Shown piece by piece: positions 28,097 through 37,023 of a stretch of DNA of 64,000 bases. Location of the stretch: positions 1,135,001 to 1,199,000 of the forward strand of contig NZ_CP150661.1 of NCBI RefSeq assembly GCF_038024105.1, read 5' to 3'. Each line of letters begins with the position of its first letter. Within the stretch, counting starts at the first letter, position 1. The notes under the pieces are model-generated. The model made no database searches and was not told the origin of the DNA. It saw only the letters and a program-made list of their open reading frames with translations. Position numbers and translations under genes: made by a program. This DNA is from Polaribacter butkevichii (GTDB taxonomy: Bacteria; Bacteroidota; Bacteroidia; Flavobacteriales; Flavobacteriaceae).

Positions 28097-29293
28097 ATGA
28101 ACACGTTATTATCCATAGAAACTAGAAACGCCGTACTACTTACAATGGCAGAACTTCTTGAAAAAGAAAGAAAAGCTATTATTAGCATCAACAAAAAAGA
28201 TTTAGAAGCGTATAAAGGTGATGACATTTCTATGTTTGATCGTTTAAAAGCAGATGATAAGAAGGTTGATGAAATGATTGCTGCTGCTAAACATTTAGCT
28301 TCGCAAGATGACCCTGTAGGTGTAGAGCGTTTTAGCTTTAAGCATGATAACGGAATGCAAGTGTATAACAAAACAGCTTCTTTTGGTACGATTCTTATTA
28401 TTTATGAATCGAGACCAGATGTTACTGTAGAAGCAGCCGGTATTGCATTTAAATCTGGAAATAAAATATTATTAAAAGGTGGTAAAGAATCTTTACAATC
28501 TAATTTAAAAATTGTAGAATTATGGCACCAGGCTTTAAAAATGCACAATGCTTCTACAGATTGGGTAGAATATTTACAATTTAACAGAACAGAAACACAA
28601 GCATTTTTAGAAAAACCAACTCAGAAAGTAGATTTAATTGTACCAAGAGGTGGAGAACGTTTGATTGCTTTTGTGAAAGAACATGCTACTTGCCCCGTTA
28701 TTATTAGCGGACGAGGAAACAACTTTGTGTATGTAGAAAAAGAAGCCGATTTAGATATTGCTGTTGATGTAATTATCAACGGAAAATCTAAAATATCTGC
28801 TTGTAATGCAGTTGATAAAGTATTAATTGATAAAAACTTACCAAATAAAGAAGCGTTTATCAATAAACTAATTGCTAAATTAAATGCTGCTAAAATTCAG
28901 GTTTTAGGGGATGCAACTGTTGCTAAAAACCATAAATTAGAAGAGATTTCATCAAATGAAGTTTGGTACGAAGAGTTTTTAGATTATAAAATTGTTATTG
29001 GTGAAATAGCTTCTAATGCTGACGCTATTGCCATGATTAACAAATATGCTGGCGGACATTCTGCTGCCATTATTACAAAAGAAATTAAAGTTGCTAAAGT
29101 ATTTATGGAAAACGTAGATACTGCAGTGGTTTATCATAATGCTTCTACTCGTTTTACAGATGGTGGTCAATTAGGTTTGGGTGGCGAATTAGCGATTAGT
29201 ACAGACAAATTACACCAACGTGGGCCAATTGGTTTACAACACTTGGTTACCAACAAATGGTACGTTCATGGAAACGGACAAGTGAGAAGTTAA
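28097..29293 (+). CDS. proA: Glutamate-5-semialdehyde dehydrogenase
   Basis: Reduces glutamyl 5-phosphate to the semialdehyde in proline synthesis. 398 residues, close to the usual 415. Aldehyde-dehydrogenase fold with IYESRPDVTVEAAGIAFKSGN and KGGKESLQSN, and the catalytic Cys in SACNAVDKVLID. It ends with GLGGELAISTDKLHQRGPIGL, typical of ProA. The 75-bp spacer before it has degenerate repeats (ACTGAGAACTGTAAACTGAA). Confidence 0.95.
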   Translation: MNTLLSIETRNAVLLTMAELLEKERKAIISINKKDLEAYKGDDISMFDRLKADDKKVDEMIAAAKHLASQDDPVGVERFSFKHDNGMQVYNKTASFGTILIIYESRPDVTVEAAGIAFKSGNKILLKGGKESLQSNLKIVELWHQALKMHNASTDWVEYLQFNRTETQAFLEKPTQKVDLIVPRGGERLIAFVKEHATCPVIISGRGNNFVYVEKEADLDIAVDVIINGKSKISACNAVDKVLIDKNLPNKEAFINKLIAKLNAAKIQVLGDATVAKNHKLEEISSNEVWYEEFLDYKIVIGEIASNADAIAMINKYAGGHSAAIITKEIKVAKVFMENVDTAVVYHNASTRFTDGGQLGLGGELAISTDKLHQRGPIGLQHLVTNKWYVHGNGQVRS

Positions 29294-29379
29294 AAAAATT
29301 AGTTGGCAGTTTTTCAGTCGCAGTTGGCAGTCAAAACTACAGTCACAGTTTACAGTAAGCAGTTGAAAAAATAAACACA
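29294..29379. repeat. Degenerate CAGTTGGCAGT repeats between proA and proB
   Basis: The spacer holds repeated GTTGGCAGT, CAGTCGCAGTTGGCAGTC and ACAGTCACAGTTTACAGT strings. They resemble those in the argD-proA spacer (28022-28096). No gene. Confidence 0.45.
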
Positions 29380-30144
29380 ATGCAAAAAAAGAAACGAATT
29401 TTACTAAAAATAGGTTCTAACACACTTACTAAAGAAACAGATAATATTTCTAGAGGTAAAATTGAAGATATTGCAAACCAAATTGCAAAACTACAAGATA
29501 CTTGCGAGTTTATTATTGTGAGTTCTGGCGCTATTGCTGTTGCAAAACAGTTTGTAAAATTAGAAAGCAAACACGAAGAAGTTTTTGTAAAACAGGCTTT
29601 GGCTTCTATTGGTCAGCCACATTTAATTAGAATCTATCAAGAAATTTTTAGAGAATACGGTTTGTTGAGTTCTCAATGCCTTCTCTCCTATTCAGATTTT
29701 GAAAAGCAACAAAGTAAAACCAATATTGTAAACACAATTAATGTGTTGGTAAACAATAATTACATTCCAATTATTAACGAAAATGATACGGTTGCAACCG
29801 ATGAAATTCAGTTTGGTGATAATGATAAACTAGCCGCTTTAACGGCTACTTTATTAAATGTAGATTTGCTAATTATTGCCACAAACACCAACGGAATTTA
29901 CACCAAAGAGTCTTTTAAAAACAACGCGCCAGAAACTATTTTGGTGGTTGAAGATTTTGACCATTTAAAGGATGAAGTTGTAAATTCTAAATCATCCCAC
30001 GGAAGTGGTGGAATGGCTTCTAAAATTGAAGCTGCAGAACTTGCAAAAAACGCAAACATAGAAACTTGGATTGTAAATGGTTTAGAAGACAATTTTATAA
30101 CCAATGCTTTTGATAATAAGGTTGCGTTTACAAAAATAAAATAA
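29380..30144 (+). CDS. proB: Glutamate 5-kinase, short form without PUA domain
   Basis: Phosphorylates glutamate for proline synthesis. 254 residues cover only the amino-acid-kinase domain: LLKIGSNTLTKE, IIVSSGAIAVAKQF, INENDTVATDEIQFGDNDKLAA and SHGSGGMASKIEAAELA. The C-terminal PUA domain of the E. coli enzyme (367 residues) is missing, so feedback by proline may differ. Lies between proA and the carbamoyltransferase. Confidence 0.93.
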   Translation: MQKKKRILLKIGSNTLTKETDNISRGKIEDIANQIAKLQDTCEFIIVSSGAIAVAKQFVKLESKHEEVFVKQALASIGQPHLIRIYQEIFREYGLLSSQCLLSYSDFEKQQSKTNIVNTINVLVNNNYIPIINENDTVATDEIQFGDNDKLAALTATLLNVDLLIIATNTNGIYTKESFKNNAPETILVVEDFDHLKDEVVNSKSSHGSGGMASKIEAAELAKNANIETWIVNGLEDNFITNAFDNKVAFTKIK

Positions 30145-30229
30145 AAAGTGTAACTCTTTAAAAGTGTAATTATTTAGTAGTCTAAGTACTTTTAAATAAT
30201 TTAACGATTTAAACGATTAAACAATAAAA

Positions 30230-31168
30230 ATGAAAAATTACATCTCTATAAGCGACATAGAACATATTGACAATTGGATTCTAGAAGCGAAAGAAATAAA
30301 AAGAAAACCTCTAAGTAATAATCACTTAGGAAAAAACAAAACATTAGGATTGTTATTCTTTAATTCGAGCTTACGTACGCGTTTAAGTACCCAAAAAGCA
30401 GCATTGAATTTAGGCATGGATCCTATTGTGATGAATGTTTCTGGTGATGCTTGGGGAATTGAATTTGGAGATGGAACTGTAATGAACGGAAACACAGCAG
30501 AACATATTAAAGAAGCTGCCGCTGTAGTATCTCAATATTGCGATATTATTGCTGTTAGAGCTTTTCCTACCTTAACGGATAAAGAACTAGACGAATCAGA
30601 ACAGATTTTAAATTCATTTGTTCAATTTGCTTCTGTACCCGTTGTAAGCATGGAGAGTGCAACAGGTCACCCATTACAAGGGTTAACAGATGCTATTACT
30701 ATTTCTGAAAATACAACCAAAAAGAAACCAAAAGTGGTTTTAAGTTGGGCGCCACATGTAAAAGCTTTACCACATGCGGTTGGAAATAGTTTTGTACAAG
30801 CTATGCAAAAAATGGATGTTGAATTTGTAATTGCAAATCCAGAAGGATATAATTTGAATCCAGAAATTACAAAAGACACACCTATTTATCACAATCAAGA
30901 AGAAGCTTTAAAAGATGCCGATTTTGTATATACTAAAAACTGGAGCTCTTATGAGGATTACGGAAAAGTATTAAAAACAGATTTAGATTGGATGATTACC
31001 AAAGACAAAATTGGTGATGCTAAGTTTATGCACTGCTTGCCGGTTAGAAGAAATGTTGTGGTAGAAGATGCCGTTTTAGATTCTGACAACTCTTTAGTTA
31101 TTGAGCAAGCAAATAATAGAACTTATGCAGCTCAATTGGTATTAAAAAAGATATTAGAAAATAACTAA
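30230..31168 (+). CDS. argF': N-succinyl-/N-acetylornithine carbamoyltransferase
   Basis: Transfers the carbamoyl group to N-acyl-ornithine, giving N-acyl-citrulline. 312 residues. FFNSSLRTRLSTQKAALNLG holds the SxRTR carbamoyl-phosphate site, and HCLPVRRNVVVED the HCLP motif. It is closest in memory to the Bacteroides fragilis N-succinylornithine enzyme. In that family the residue before EH decides the substrate: Pro90 for succinyl, Glu92 in the Xanthomonas acetyl enzyme. Here it is Ala90 (NGNTAEH), which lacks the Glu and so favours the succinyl type. The acyl group is therefore inferred, not proven. Confidence 0.92.
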   Translation: MKNYISISDIEHIDNWILEAKEIKRKPLSNNHLGKNKTLGLLFFNSSLRTRLSTQKAALNLGMDPIVMNVSGDAWGIEFGDGTVMNGNTAEHIKEAAAVVSQYCDIIAVRAFPTLTDKELDESEQILNSFVQFASVPVVSMESATGHPLQGLTDAITISENTTKKKPKVVLSWAPHVKALPHAVGNSFVQAMQKMDVEFVIANPEGYNLNPEITKDTPIYHNQEEALKDADFVYTKNWSSYEDYGKVLKTDLDWMITKDKIGDAKFMHCLPVRRNVVVEDAVLDSDNSLVIEQANNRTYAAQLVLKKILENN

Positions 31169-31237
31169 CGTCATTGCGAGGTAAGAAGTAATCTACCTAA
31201 TTAAGAAATTGCTTCGTAATTCTTCCTCGCAATGACA
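31169..31237. repeat. Full inverted pair of the GTCATTGCGAGG repeat
   Basis: CGTCATTGCGAGG at the left end is the complement of CCTCGCAATGACag at the right, with GAAGTAATC...GAAATTGCTTC between. It starts directly after the argF' stop codon and runs into the apparent upstream start of argB. Other arms are at 3445-3471 and 33237-33262. Confidence 0.85.
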
Positions 31238-31249
31238 GAAAAACAAAAA

Positions 31250-32026
31250 ATGGAAAAACTATCAATCATAAAAATTGGAGGAAACATTATAGAAGATGAA
31301 ACTTCTTTACATGCTTTTCTAAAATTATTTTCTAATTTAGAAGGGAACAAAATTTTAGTTCATGGAGGCGGAAAACGCGCTACTCATGTTGCTTCTAAAT
31401 TAGGCATCGAGTCTAAAATGGTAAATGGTAGACGTATTACTAATGCAGAAACTTTAGAAGTAATTACCATGGTTTATGGTGGTTTGGTTAACAAAAATAT
31501 AGTTGCTAAATTACAGGCATTACAAATAGATGCCATTGGTTTAACAGGTGCAGATATTAACAGCATACAATCAGAAAAAAGACCTGTAAAAGAAGTAGAT
31601 TTTGGTTTTGTGGGTGATGTAAAAAAAGTAGCTTCTAATGCTATTGATAAATTAATAAAAGCCAATTTTACACCAGTATTTTGCGCTATTACGCACGATG
31701 GTAACGGTCAGCTACTAAACACCAATGCAGATACTATTGCAAGTACCATTGCAGTAGGAATGAGTAAAATCTACGAAACATCCATTTATTATTGTTTTGA
31801 ATTGAATGGTGTTTTAAAAGATTTTAATGATAAAAATTCGGTAGTTAAATACATCAACACAAACACCTATAAAGAGTTGTTAAAAGATGAAATTATTACT
31901 GACGGAATGATTCCTAAAATAGACAATTGCTTTGATGCTTTAAACAACGGAGTAGCAAGAGTACATATAGGAAACACATCTATGTTGACAAAAGAAAACG
32001 ATAATTTTACAACCATTACATTATAA
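31250..32026 (+). CDS. argB: Acetylglutamate kinase
   Basis: Phosphorylates N-acyl-glutamate. 258 residues from the ATG at 31250 (MEKLSIIKIGGNI). An in-frame ATG at 31232 exists, but its first codons (MTEKQK) come from the arm of the palindromic repeat at 31169-31237, so I reject it. Amino-acid-kinase motifs: IKIGGNIIED, VHGGGKRATHVASKLG, GLTGADIN and INTNTYKELL...DGMIPKIDNC. Stops one base before the next gene's start codon region (32028). Confidence 0.95.
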   Translation: MEKLSIIKIGGNIIEDETSLHAFLKLFSNLEGNKILVHGGGKRATHVASKLGIESKMVNGRRITNAETLEVITMVYGGLVNKNIVAKLQALQIDAIGLTGADINSIQSEKRPVKEVDFGFVGDVKKVASNAIDKLIKANFTPVFCAITHDGNGQLLNTNADTIASTIAVGMSKIYETSIYYCFELNGVLKDFNDKNSVVKYINTNTYKELLKDEIITDGMIPKIDNCFDALNNGVARVHIGNTSMLTKENDNFTTITL

Positions 32027-32027
32027 A

Positions 32028-33095
32028 ATGAGGATCGAAAAATTAACAGAAAACGCAATTTCACTTTTAAAGAATTTGATTGAAACCCAATCTTTTTCTA
32101 CAGAAGAGCACAATACAGCCAAACTTATAGAAGGATGGTTTATAGAAAATGAAATTCCGTTTAAAAGAACAAAAAATAATATTTGGGCAACCAACAAACA
32201 TTTTGATGAAAGCAAACCAACCTTATTGCTAAACTCTCATCATGATACAGTTCACCCAAACTCTGCGTATACAAAAGATCCTTTAAAAGCGATTGTAGAA
32301 GACGGAAAATTATACGGTTTAGGTTCTAATGATGCCGGTGGATGTTTGGTTTCCTTAATAGCAACTTTTACTAATTTTTACGCACAAGAAAACTTAAAAT
32401 ACAACTTGGTTATTGTAGCTTCTGCAGAAGAAGAAAACAGCGGACCAGATGGATTAAATAGTATGTTAGCCATCATTCCGGATATTGATGTAGCCATTGT
32501 TGGCGAACCTACATTAATGAATTTAGCAGTTGCAGAAAAAGGATTAGTAGTTTTTGATGCCGTTGTAGAAGGAACTCCAAGTCATGCTGCGCACCCAAAT
32601 AACAACAATGCTATTTATAATACCATAGAAGTATTACAATGGTTTAAAGATTTTAAATTCGACAAACCTTCTGTTGCTTTAGGCGATGTAAAAATGACGG
32701 TTACTCAAATTAATGCAGGAAAACAACACAATGTTGTTCCTGCTCATGTAGATTTAGTTGTTGATGTTCGTGTAAACGATGCATATTCTAATAAAGAAAT
32801 TGCTGATATTTTACAAGAAAAATCGCCTTGTACAAAAATTACACCTAGAAGTTTACGCTTAAACTCCTCTTCTATTTCTACCAATCACGATCTAGTAAAA
32901 GCAGGTATTGCCATGGGAAGAGCAACTTATGGTTCTCCTACTTTATCTGATCAATCTGTTTTAAGTTGCCAATCTTTAAAATTAGGCCCTGGAGACAGTA
33001 CACGTTCTCATTCTGCCGATGAATTTATATATTTGTCTGAAATTGAAGAAGGAATTAAAATATATGTAGAATTGTTAAATCGTGTAATAGTTTAA
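32028..33095 (+). CDS. argE: M20 family deacylase, putative N-acylornithine/citrulline deacylase
   Basis: 355-residue zinc peptidase-fold hydrolase. Metal-site motifs are in order: NSHHDTVHP, GLGSNDAGGCL, ASAEEENSGPDG and the C-terminal RSHSADEFIY. In this cluster, where carbamoylation happens on the acylated substrate, its job is probably to remove the acyl group from N-acyl-citrulline (or ornithine) before ArgG. It is tightly packed after argB (1 bp gap). argE is a family name; the substrate is inferred. Confidence 0.88.
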   Translation: MRIEKLTENAISLLKNLIETQSFSTEEHNTAKLIEGWFIENEIPFKRTKNNIWATNKHFDESKPTLLLNSHHDTVHPNSAYTKDPLKAIVEDGKLYGLGSNDAGGCLVSLIATFTNFYAQENLKYNLVIVASAEEENSGPDGLNSMLAIIPDIDVAIVGEPTLMNLAVAEKGLVVFDAVVEGTPSHAAHPNNNNAIYNTIEVLQWFKDFKFDKPSVALGDVKMTVTQINAGKQHNVVPAHVDLVVDVRVNDAYSNKEIADILQEKSPCTKITPRSLRLNSSSISTNHDLVKAGIAMGRATYGSPTLSDQSVLSCQSLKLGPGDSTRSHSADEFIYLSEIEEGIKIYVELLNRVIV

Positions 33096-33101
33096 ACAAT
33101 T

Positions 33102-33177
33102 CTGTCATTCCTGCGAAGGCAGGAATCCATAGAGCAATAAGAACTAAAAATAGATTCCTGCCTAGCTAGGAATGACA
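33102..33177. repeat. GTCATTCCTGCGAAGGCAGG palindromic repeat
   Basis: Left arm GTCATTCCTGCG-AAGGCAGGAATC and right arm GATTCCTGCCTAGCTAGGAATGAC are inverted copies around an AT-rich centre; each arm also folds on itself. A different family from the GTCATTGCGAGG element nearby. Confidence 0.8.
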
Positions 33178-33236
33178 AAAAAAAATTAAATAAAAGTCAA
33201 AACGAGTCATAATTAAGTTATCTCTTTATTAATAAT

Positions 33237-33262
33237 GAGATTGCTTCGTTCCTCGCAATGAC
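33237..33262 (+). repeat. Half copy of the GTCATTGCGAGG repeat
   Basis: GAGATTGCTTCGTTCCTCGCAATGAC, nearly identical to 3445-3471. It ends 17 bp before the argH start codon. Confidence 0.75.
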
Positions 33263-33279
33263 AACAAAATATAGAAATT

Positions 33280-34557
33280 ATGAAGTTGTGGGATAAAGGA
33301 TTTTCAATAGATCAACAAATAGAAAAATTTACGGTAGGTAATGATAGAGAAATTGACATGCATATTGCCAAATATGATGTTCAGGCTTCTTTAGCTCATG
33401 CCATAATGCTAGAATCAATTGGTATTATTACTGCGGATGAACTAAAAGATTTAAAGAGAGGATTAGAAGAATTAGCAGCTGATATTGAAAACGGCACTTT
33501 TATCATTGAAGCTTCTTTTGAAGATGTACACTCTAAGATTGAATGGGAATTAACCAATAAATTAGGAGAAGTCGGTAAGAAAATTCATACTGCACGTTCT
33601 AGAAACGATCAAGTTTTAGTTGCTTTACAATTATATTATAAAGAGAATTTATCAATTATAAATGATAAAACTAAAACACTTTTTGATACACTTTTAAACC
33701 TTGCAGAAACACACAAAGAAAGCTTATTACCTGGTTATACACATTTACAAGTGGCAATGCCATCATCTTTTGGGTTATGGTTTTCTGCTTATGCAGAATT
33801 GTTAATTGATGATGTGTATATGCTAAATGCTGTTTCTAAAGTTGTAGATCAAAATCCTTTAGGTTCTGCTGCAGGTTACGGAAGTTCTTTCCCTATAGAC
33901 AGAGAACTAACTACAAAAGAATTAGAATTTGCAACCTTAAAATACAATGTTGTGGCAGCACAATTAAGTAGAGGAAAAAGCGAACGTTCTATAGCTTCTG
34001 CTTTAGGTGGTTTGTGTAACACTATGTCTCGCTTTGCAATGGATGTTTGTTTGTATATGAGTCAGAATTTTAGTTTTATATCTTTTCCTGATGAATTAAC
34101 TACAGGAAGTAGCATTATGCCACACAAGAAAAACCCAGATGTGTTTGAATTGATTCGTGGAAAATGTAATAAAATTCAGGCATTACAAACAGAAATGATT
34201 TTAATTACCAACAATTTACCAACGGGTTATCACAGAGATTATCAATTATTAAAAGAAAACATCATCAATGCTTTTGAAGATGTTAAAGATATTTTAGACA
34301 TCTTTAATTACTCTATTCAGCAAGTAATTGTAAAAGATATCGATTTAGATGATGAAAAATATCAATATTTATTTACGGTTGATAGCATTAATAATTTAGT
34401 GGTAGAAGGCATGTCTTTTAGAGAAGCATATCAAAAAATTGGAGGACAAGTACAAGCAGGCACTTACAAACCAGATTTAGGGAAACAACACACTCATGTT
34501 GGAAGTATACATAATTTATCTTTGGATAAAATTGCCGAAAAATACCCTAAACAATAA
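33280..34557 (+). CDS. argH: Argininosuccinate lyase
   Basis: Last step of arginine synthesis, releasing fumarate. 425 residues, slightly shorter than the usual 450-460. The fumarase/aspartase superfamily signature GSSIMPHKKNPD is near residue 285, with SRNDQV and GYTHLQVAMPSSFG (catalytic His region) before it. Last gene of the cluster; followed by a strong terminator. Confidence 0.96.
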   Translation: MKLWDKGFSIDQQIEKFTVGNDREIDMHIAKYDVQASLAHAIMLESIGIITADELKDLKRGLEELAADIENGTFIIEASFEDVHSKIEWELTNKLGEVGKKIHTARSRNDQVLVALQLYYKENLSIINDKTKTLFDTLLNLAETHKESLLPGYTHLQVAMPSSFGLWFSAYAELLIDDVYMLNAVSKVVDQNPLGSAAGYGSSFPIDRELTTKELEFATLKYNVVAAQLSRGKSERSIASALGGLCNTMSRFAMDVCLYMSQNFSFISFPDELTTGSSIMPHKKNPDVFELIRGKCNKIQALQTEMILITNNLPTGYHRDYQLLKENIINAFEDVKDILDIFNYSIQQVIVKDIDLDDEKYQYLFTVDSINNLVVEGMSFREAYQKIGGQVQAGTYKPDLGKQHTHVGSIHNLSLDKIAEKYPKQ

Positions 34558-34573
34558 AAATAATTACAAATCT

Positions 34574-34608
34574 AAAAAGCCCAAATTCATAATGAATTTG
34601 GGCTTTTT
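34574..34608 (+). terminator. Terminator of the arginine/proline cluster
   Basis: AAAAAGCCCAAATTCAT and ATGAATTTGGGCTTTTT form a perfect stem with a 1-nt centre, with T-run at the end. Also usable for the convergent minus-strand gene at 34637. Confidence 0.9.
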
Positions 34609-34636
34609 ATTTTATGAACGTCTTTTATTCTATCTA

Positions 34637-35233
34637 TTAAAAATAAAAATTGACTCCAATAGACGTACTAAAAACGTCTACCAAATCAACTTCTTTAGTT
34701 GCTAGTGCATACCAAAGATACGTTTCTACTGTACCTAGTTCTGCATAAAAATCTACTCCTTTAAATAATTTTGGTTTCTTAAAATCTTTATGAAGCATCA
34801 CACCTCCAAACAAGGTAAAATGAATCGCAGTAGGAACATAATATCCTTCAGGATATTTTTTAGGAAGCGTTGTAAACGAAGTAGTACCTATATCTAAAGT
34901 TGTTGCAATACCAGCAATTGGAGTTAACGTTAAGTTATCACCAATTTTTTTTCTAAAAAGAGGAAACGTATTTTTAATTGTAATTAAATGTATGTCATCT
35001 GCTTTAGAGGCAGATTTTGGCACAAAACCATATAATAATTCAGAATATAAAACTTTATCAAACAATTGGTAACCAGCTCCCACAGAAAAAAGACCAATGT
35101 TTCCAGCAAATTGTGCTTTTACATAATCTGGTACATACCAAGATTTTTCTTTAACGATACTTTCTTCTTGAGCATAAATATTGCTAAACAATAACAAAGT
35201 TATTGCTATTACTAATATATTTTTAATTTTCAT
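34637..35233 (-). CDS. Exported outer-membrane-type beta protein
   Basis: 198 residues with a signal peptide (MKIKNILVIAITLLLFSNIYAQ). The rest alternates polar and hydrophobic residues in about eight strands and ends in VNFYF, the aromatic C terminus of outer-membrane barrels. I recognise no family. It follows the phosphoesterase gene by 5 bp on one transcript. Confidence 0.65.
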   Translation of the reverse strand: MKIKNILVIAITLLLFSNIYAQEESIVKEKSWYVPDYVKAQFAGNIGLFSVGAGYQLFDKVLYSELLYGFVPKSASKADDIHLITIKNTFPLFRKKIGDNLTLTPIAGIATTLDIGTTSFTTLPKKYPEGYYVPTAIHFTLFGGVMLHKDFKKPKLFKGVDFYAELGTVETYLWYALATKEVDLVDVFSTSIGVNFYF

Positions 35234-35238
35234 TTATT

Positions 35239-36024
35239 TTATAATTCTATCAATTCTACACTAAAATCTTTTTCCTTTACAGTTACTATACTGTATGCTT
35301 TCTTTTTAACAGTTGGCGCCGTTAAATAACTTACTTCTCCTTCTTCATACAGATAAGTATGTGTATGGCCATGTATTGATAGCGGAACTTTGTATTCTTC
35401 CATTAAAGATCTGTATTTTTCTTCTAACTCATCATCAAATTGATCTCCGTAAGGTGGAATATGAGCAATAACAAATACTTGATTAAAACTGGTGTTATCT
35501 TTTAATTCTGATGTAAGCCACTCAAAATCTAACTCCTTATGATTTTCCCAAACGGTATCATCAAAAAGGATAAATTTGTTATTATTAAAATCAAAAGAAT
35601 AATTATAATCCCCAAACATTTGTTTATAGATAACTTCTCCGTTATTATTATAATCATGATTTCCAATAACTGTTACATAAGGTTTCTTTAATTTCGACAT
35701 AATATCATGAAAAATCTCGTATTCTCTTAATAATGCTTGATCTGCAATATCTCCTCCAAAAACTACAAATAAAACATCATCTCTTTTGTTGATGTCATCA
35801 ATTACTGTAGCAAGTTGATCGTAATAATAATGTACATCAGAAATAAATGCAAATTTAAATTCTGCAGAATTTACAGTAACATTTTTAAGTAATTTTAAGT
35901 TTTTTTCAGTCGTGTTTTTTTGATCAGATTTTACATTCGCTTCATAAACACTAAATTCAAAAGGATGGTCACAAGTCGTAAAAAACAATACAAAACTCAG
36001 TATTGCTATTCTTAAATATTTCAT
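35239..36024 (-). CDS. Calcineurin-like metallophosphoesterase, lipoprotein
   Basis: 261 residues. The start MKYLRIAILSFVLFFTTC is a lipoprotein signal with Cys18. All five metal-site motifs of the calcineurin-like fold are present: FISDVHY, FGGDIAD, IGNHD, IAHIPP and IHGHTHTY. It should hydrolyse a phosphate ester outside the cytoplasm. Substrate unknown. Its neighbour downstream is an outer-membrane-type protein. Confidence 0.85.
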   Translation of the reverse strand: MKYLRIAILSFVLFFTTCDHPFEFSVYEANVKSDQKNTTEKNLKLLKNVTVNSAEFKFAFISDVHYYYDQLATVIDDINKRDDVLFVVFGGDIADQALLREYEIFHDIMSKLKKPYVTVIGNHDYNNNGEVIYKQMFGDYNYSFDFNNNKFILFDDTVWENHKELDFEWLTSELKDNTSFNQVFVIAHIPPYGDQFDDELEEKYRSLMEEYKVPLSIHGHTHTYLYEEGEVSYLTAPTVKKKAYSIVTVKEKDFSVELIEL

Positions 36025-36372
36025 TTTTTTCTATATGTTTATACAAATTTATTCATTGTATAGACGATAAAAAAATAGGTACTTACAATAATAAAAAAAA
36101 AGAATTTTAAAACTAGTTTTTAACATTTTCATCCTAAAATAAAAAACGGCTTACATACTGTTTTTAAAAGCTTTACGAGCTCTATATCAAAATAAAAAAA
36201 ATGAAATTTATCTTCATAAAATATTTCTATTTTTAATAATAAAATCAAATCAATTATCTCGTTAAAAGTTAGAAAAAGACTACTTCCATCCTTATTATTT
36301 TTCATCATTTTACCTAGTATTTAATATATATCTTTTATATTGAGCAATTAACCCCTTAAAAATAATGTATTT
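36025..36372. other. Gene-free AT-rich spacer between divergent genes
   Basis: 348 bp. On the minus strand TAAATTTG (36051-36044) fits the -7 box for the phosphoesterase gene, but no TTG stands at the proper distance. Nothing else recognisable; no ORF longer than about a dozen codons seems likely. Confidence 0.5.
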
Positions 36373-36990
36373 ATGTTTTGGTTTCATTCAGATTTAGAGC
36401 GATTAGAAAATCAAATTCAGAATTTAGACTATAAACCTAGAATGATTTTTTATGGTAGTTCTACAATTACCTTATGGAACGAATTAACCACAATTTTTAA
36501 GGAACATCATCCTGTAAACTTAGGTTTTGGAGGAGCAACTTTAGCTGCATGCACCTGGTTTTTTGATCGTATTTTTAAAAACATAGAAGAAATAGATGCT
36601 ATTATAATTTATGCAGGAGATAATGATTTAGGAGAAGGCAGACATCCAGAAGAGGTACTGCTCTACTTAGAAAACTTATTATTAAAAATTAGAACAAAAT
36701 ACGGAAACGTTAAATGCACATGCATTTCTATAAAACCGAGTGTTGCTCGTAATCATTTATTAGAAAGTATTCTTTTTACAAATAAAAACACCGAAAGATT
36801 AATGTCTAAAGATGATAATTTTCATTTTGTAAATATTTATGATGACCTATTAGATAGAAATGGAAAAGCTAATGGTAAATACTTTAAAGAAGATGGATTA
36901 CATTTTAACTCCCAAGGCTATCAAATACTAACAAAATCACTTCTTAGAAATCCAAAAATATTTCCTATAAAAATTCTCCAAAAAGGATAA
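36373..36990 (+). CDS. SGNH/GDSL-type hydrolase
   Basis: 205 residues, cytoplasmic (no signal peptide). The four SGNH blocks are recognisable: MIFYGSSTITLW (nucleophile Ser), NLGFGGATL (Gly), IIYAGDNDLGEG (Asn) and EDGLHFNSQGY (Asp/His). Likely an esterase or lipase on an unknown substrate. It precedes an alpha/beta-hydrolase gene by 33 bp, suggesting a two-gene operon of hydrolases. Confidence 0.85.
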   Translation: MFWFHSDLERLENQIQNLDYKPRMIFYGSSTITLWNELTTIFKEHHPVNLGFGGATLAACTWFFDRIFKNIEEIDAIIIYAGDNDLGEGRHPEEVLLYLENLLLKIRTKYGNVKCTCISIKPSVARNHLLESILFTNKNTERLMSKDDNFHFVNIYDDLLDRNGKANGKYFKEDGLHFNSQGYQILTKSLLRNPKIFPIKILQKG

Positions 36991-37023
36991 GAAAAGCTTA
37001 CTTTAATAGAAAAATTATTTTTC

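Noticed and set aside
26040..33800. Many antisense frames in the arginine/proline cluster
   Set aside because: They mirror clearly identified genes on the plus strand and contain no domain.
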